A stretch of 64,000 nt of DNA from Dichetophora obliterata (taxonomy: Eukaryota; Arthropoda; Insecta; Diptera; Sciomyzidae). Shown here piece after piece: positions 62,217 to 64,000 of this stretch. Below the pieces are notes generated by a model. It worked only from the letters and a program-made list of their open reading frames with translations, was not told the DNA's origin and made no database searches. Made by a program: the position numbers and the translations under genes. Each line of letters starts with the position of its first letter. Position 1 is the stretch's first letter. Location of the stretch: NCBI GenBank assembly GCA_963920525.1, contig OY986436.1, positions 6,746,501-6,810,500 of the forward strand, in the 5' to 3' direction.

Positions 62217-62394
62217 GATATTTTCCGTGGGATTTTTAAAACCCCAATTAAACCCAACCATTTACTACTTCCAACACCTAAATGCTTTGAAAATCGGGAA
62301 AAAGGATATTTTACGTGGAATTTATTTAAACCCCCAACAAAACCCAAACACTTCTCATTTCCAGCACCAAAATCACTAGAATGTAGGGAAAAGG
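62217..62394. repeat. Tandem duplication of an 89-bp unit
   Basis: GATATTTTxCGTGG(G/A)ATTT begins at 62217 and 62305, with a partial third start at 62395. CCCCAA, AAACCCAA, TTCCA(A/G)CACC and GGGAAAA follow in each unit. Spacing is 88 and 90 bp, so the reading frame is not kept exactly. Confidence 0.8.
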
Positions 62395-62619
62395 GATATT
62401 TTCCCAGCTATTTTTTAACCGCCATACCACAAAAACTATTTCATTCCATGGAATGCCTTCTTAAAGGCATTCTCCTGGTAAACACTTACTAGAATCCTTT
62501 CACTGAAGAGCTCAGAGAAATCTTCCATTGAAAAAGTTCTGGAAGCACTTCTAGAGCAGACTAAGAAAAGCATTCCTTCCAATGACATGCATATGTTAAA
62601 AGAATGCCTACTGGGTATG

Positions 62620-62660
62620 AAAGTGGAAGGGATGGAATTCATGACTTTCCCTTCCACTTT
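62620..62660. repeat. 13-bp hairpin AAAGTGGAAGGGA
   Basis: Arms 62620-62632 and 62648-62660 are perfect complements around a 15-bp loop, close to the right end of the CCCAGC element. Confidence 0.85.
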
Positions 62661-62691
62661 AGCTTCTTTTGGCAGCACTTTTTTCGCTGGG

Positions 62692-64000
62692 ATCATGCTA
62701 TTGCAATAAGACCGTTCAATTAATAAAAAAAATTTGTGTTTGTAGATTTATTTTAAATGACGTTTAGTCACTTAAATAAATAATGTGTAGAAAAAAAGTA
62801 TCTACAATAAGAACAAAGCAACTGTATATAACTTTAAAGTGCAGAGTATATTTTTATTAAAAATTATGCTCAAACGAGATTAAAAATAATTATCTAAAAT
62901 AAGCAAATCCTATATTTATATTTCTCTCAGTAATGCGGTAAATGTCAGGGGTGCATTTTAAAAGTATCACCGGTACCACATTTATACAAATCTTCTTTCA
63001 AACAGGTGTCATATCATAAATTATTTTCCAACATCTACCGGTGCACAGTGCGCTTTTTTTTAATTTTAGGATGACATTTGGGTTTTGTTTTTTTAAATTT
63101 TATAAAAAAAATATTTTTATTCGTCAGATTGTAAAACATGTATGATGTATTGTATGGTGTTTTAATAAAATTTGTCAAAGTTGAAACATTTTTAACAAAA
63201 ATAAGCTCAATAAAACCCAAAAAATAAAGTTAAGTTTAAACAATAATAACTTCGAGCACAAAGTGCTTTGGACTTTTTTTATGTCTTAATTGCTATTCAA
63301 TTAAATATAAAATACAATAAAAAACGTTAATAAATAAAAATAGAAAAATCGTTGAAATATGACTGTACATTTTTCAAGAAATGAAAATTTAAGTAAAATT
63401 TAGCAGAAAATATCTAGATAAGTTAGCATTATTAAAGTCGAAGGCTATAACAATAATAAAATATCGTACTTCTACCTTATGTTTCTGTAAAAAGCTGCTG
63501 CTAGATGCTGCTATTAAGAAAAACCACTTAATTTGAAAAAAGTCTTAAAAATCAAATTTTGCGCTAAAATGCATTGATTTCCAAGACAATTTTTAGGTAC
63601 TTTTAATTTTAAGGAAAAATATAATAGAATACATAATTTAAAACAAGTTGTGACCTTATTTTGTATTAGCAACCAATTTCTTAAAATTTTTTTTTTAATT
63701 TCGTTAATATGGTAATATTGCTGTATAGGAGATATATCTTAAAGTTCTCTGATTTAAAATAGTTTTAGCATGACGTTTAAGTGAAGTTAAATAAACTAAA
63801 TATACTCTTTAAAAACATAAATAAGCAATTTTATGCGGTTTTCTATTATAAACAATATGGTTTGTATGGGAGGTAGGCGATGCAGTTGACCTAGAATTTT
63901 AATTTTTTGTGCTGTGAGGCTAAAACTCATTTGTACAAAATTTCATGGCCCTAGCTTTTATAGTTTTTGAGATAATGCTAGTGTCATCCTCAAATCGAAA
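62692..64000. other. AT-rich right flank
   Basis: No gene. TTTGTATGGGAGGTAGG at 63861-63877 is an inverted single copy of the word tandemly repeated at 28.35-28.87 kb. CACCGGTACCA and CTACCGGTGCA words lie near 62968 and 63036. Confidence 0.5.

Larger units (their letters stand above)
61758..62691. mobile_element. 934-bp element with CCCAGC ends
   Basis: Left CCCAGCAAAATTTTTGATGC and right, reverse-complemented, CCCAGCGAAAAAAGTGCTGC, with AT bordering both ends. Near both termini GCATTC, ACATTC and TTCTGGAAG words recur. Inside are an 89-bp duplication (62217-62394) and a 13-bp hairpin (62620-62660). The terminus resembles that of 49696-52821. No transposase. Confidence 0.6.

Noticed and set aside
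62202..62492. 96-codon frame with an internal protein repeat
   Set aside because: Repeat spacing of 88 and 90 bp does not keep frame consistently, and it lies in a non-coding element.

Overview
This window looks like intronic and intergenic DNA from a higher fly (Diptera: Brachycera), with an AT-rich, repeat-laden genome. Three things point that way. It holds one split animal gene of the CD36/class B scavenger receptor family with GT-AG introns. It holds a broken retrocopy of ribosomal protein S3 that reads like the insect protein. Its transposon remnants (Tc1, piggyBac-like, hAT-like, Helitron-like, many short inverted-repeat elements, tRNA-derived SINEs) are typical of fly genomes. I see nothing bacterial: no operons, Shine-Dalgarno sites or CRISPR arrays. 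The species cannot be named from the sequence alone.

Layout. 1-7.2 kb is AT-rich flank holding a C-terminal transposase fragment (minus, 1.7-2.0 kb), a motif-rich 0.7 kb repeat (2.2-2.9 kb), a 52-bp palindrome, the RpS3 pseudogene (3.04-3.43 kb, plus) and a piggyBac-like fragment (5.0-5.5 kb). From 7179 to about 35.9 kb runs the only convincing gene, on the minus strand. It is a CD36-family membrane receptor in about ten coding exons with exact splice sites and matching phases (only the first exon is uncertain). It encodes about 700 residues: two membrane spans, a glycosylated ectodomain with six cysteines, and an unusually long (about 214-residue) cytoplasmic tail. Its introns, one of 13.7 kb, hold most of the repeats. 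A GAGA-rich, GC-richer block at 36.2-36.5 kb is a candidate promoter/5' UTR.

From 36.9 kb to the end I find no intact gene. The space holds nested elements: a GCGATT-rich pair with CCCTGCAAACAT ends at 36.9-39.8 kb; a degenerate tandem array at 45.0-46.1 kb; a Tc1 element at 49.2-53.5 kb split by a 3.1 kb CCCAGC-ended element that itself carries a tandem array and a Helitron-like insert; and several MITEs. One exon-like coding remnant at 41.9-42.1 kb is unidentified.

The most unusual feature is an architecture rather than a gene. Several unrelated families (ends CACTC, CCCTGCAAACAT, CCGGTTGTGGGACAC, CCCAGC) carry many copies of a short family-specific word in both orientations inside the element: TACGAAT, GCGATTCG, GTGGGACACC, GTTGCAA, TAGTAAAA. 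These words look like multiplied transposase- or host-factor-binding sites. I found no new coding system. All family assignments rest on reading the sequence, not on database searches.
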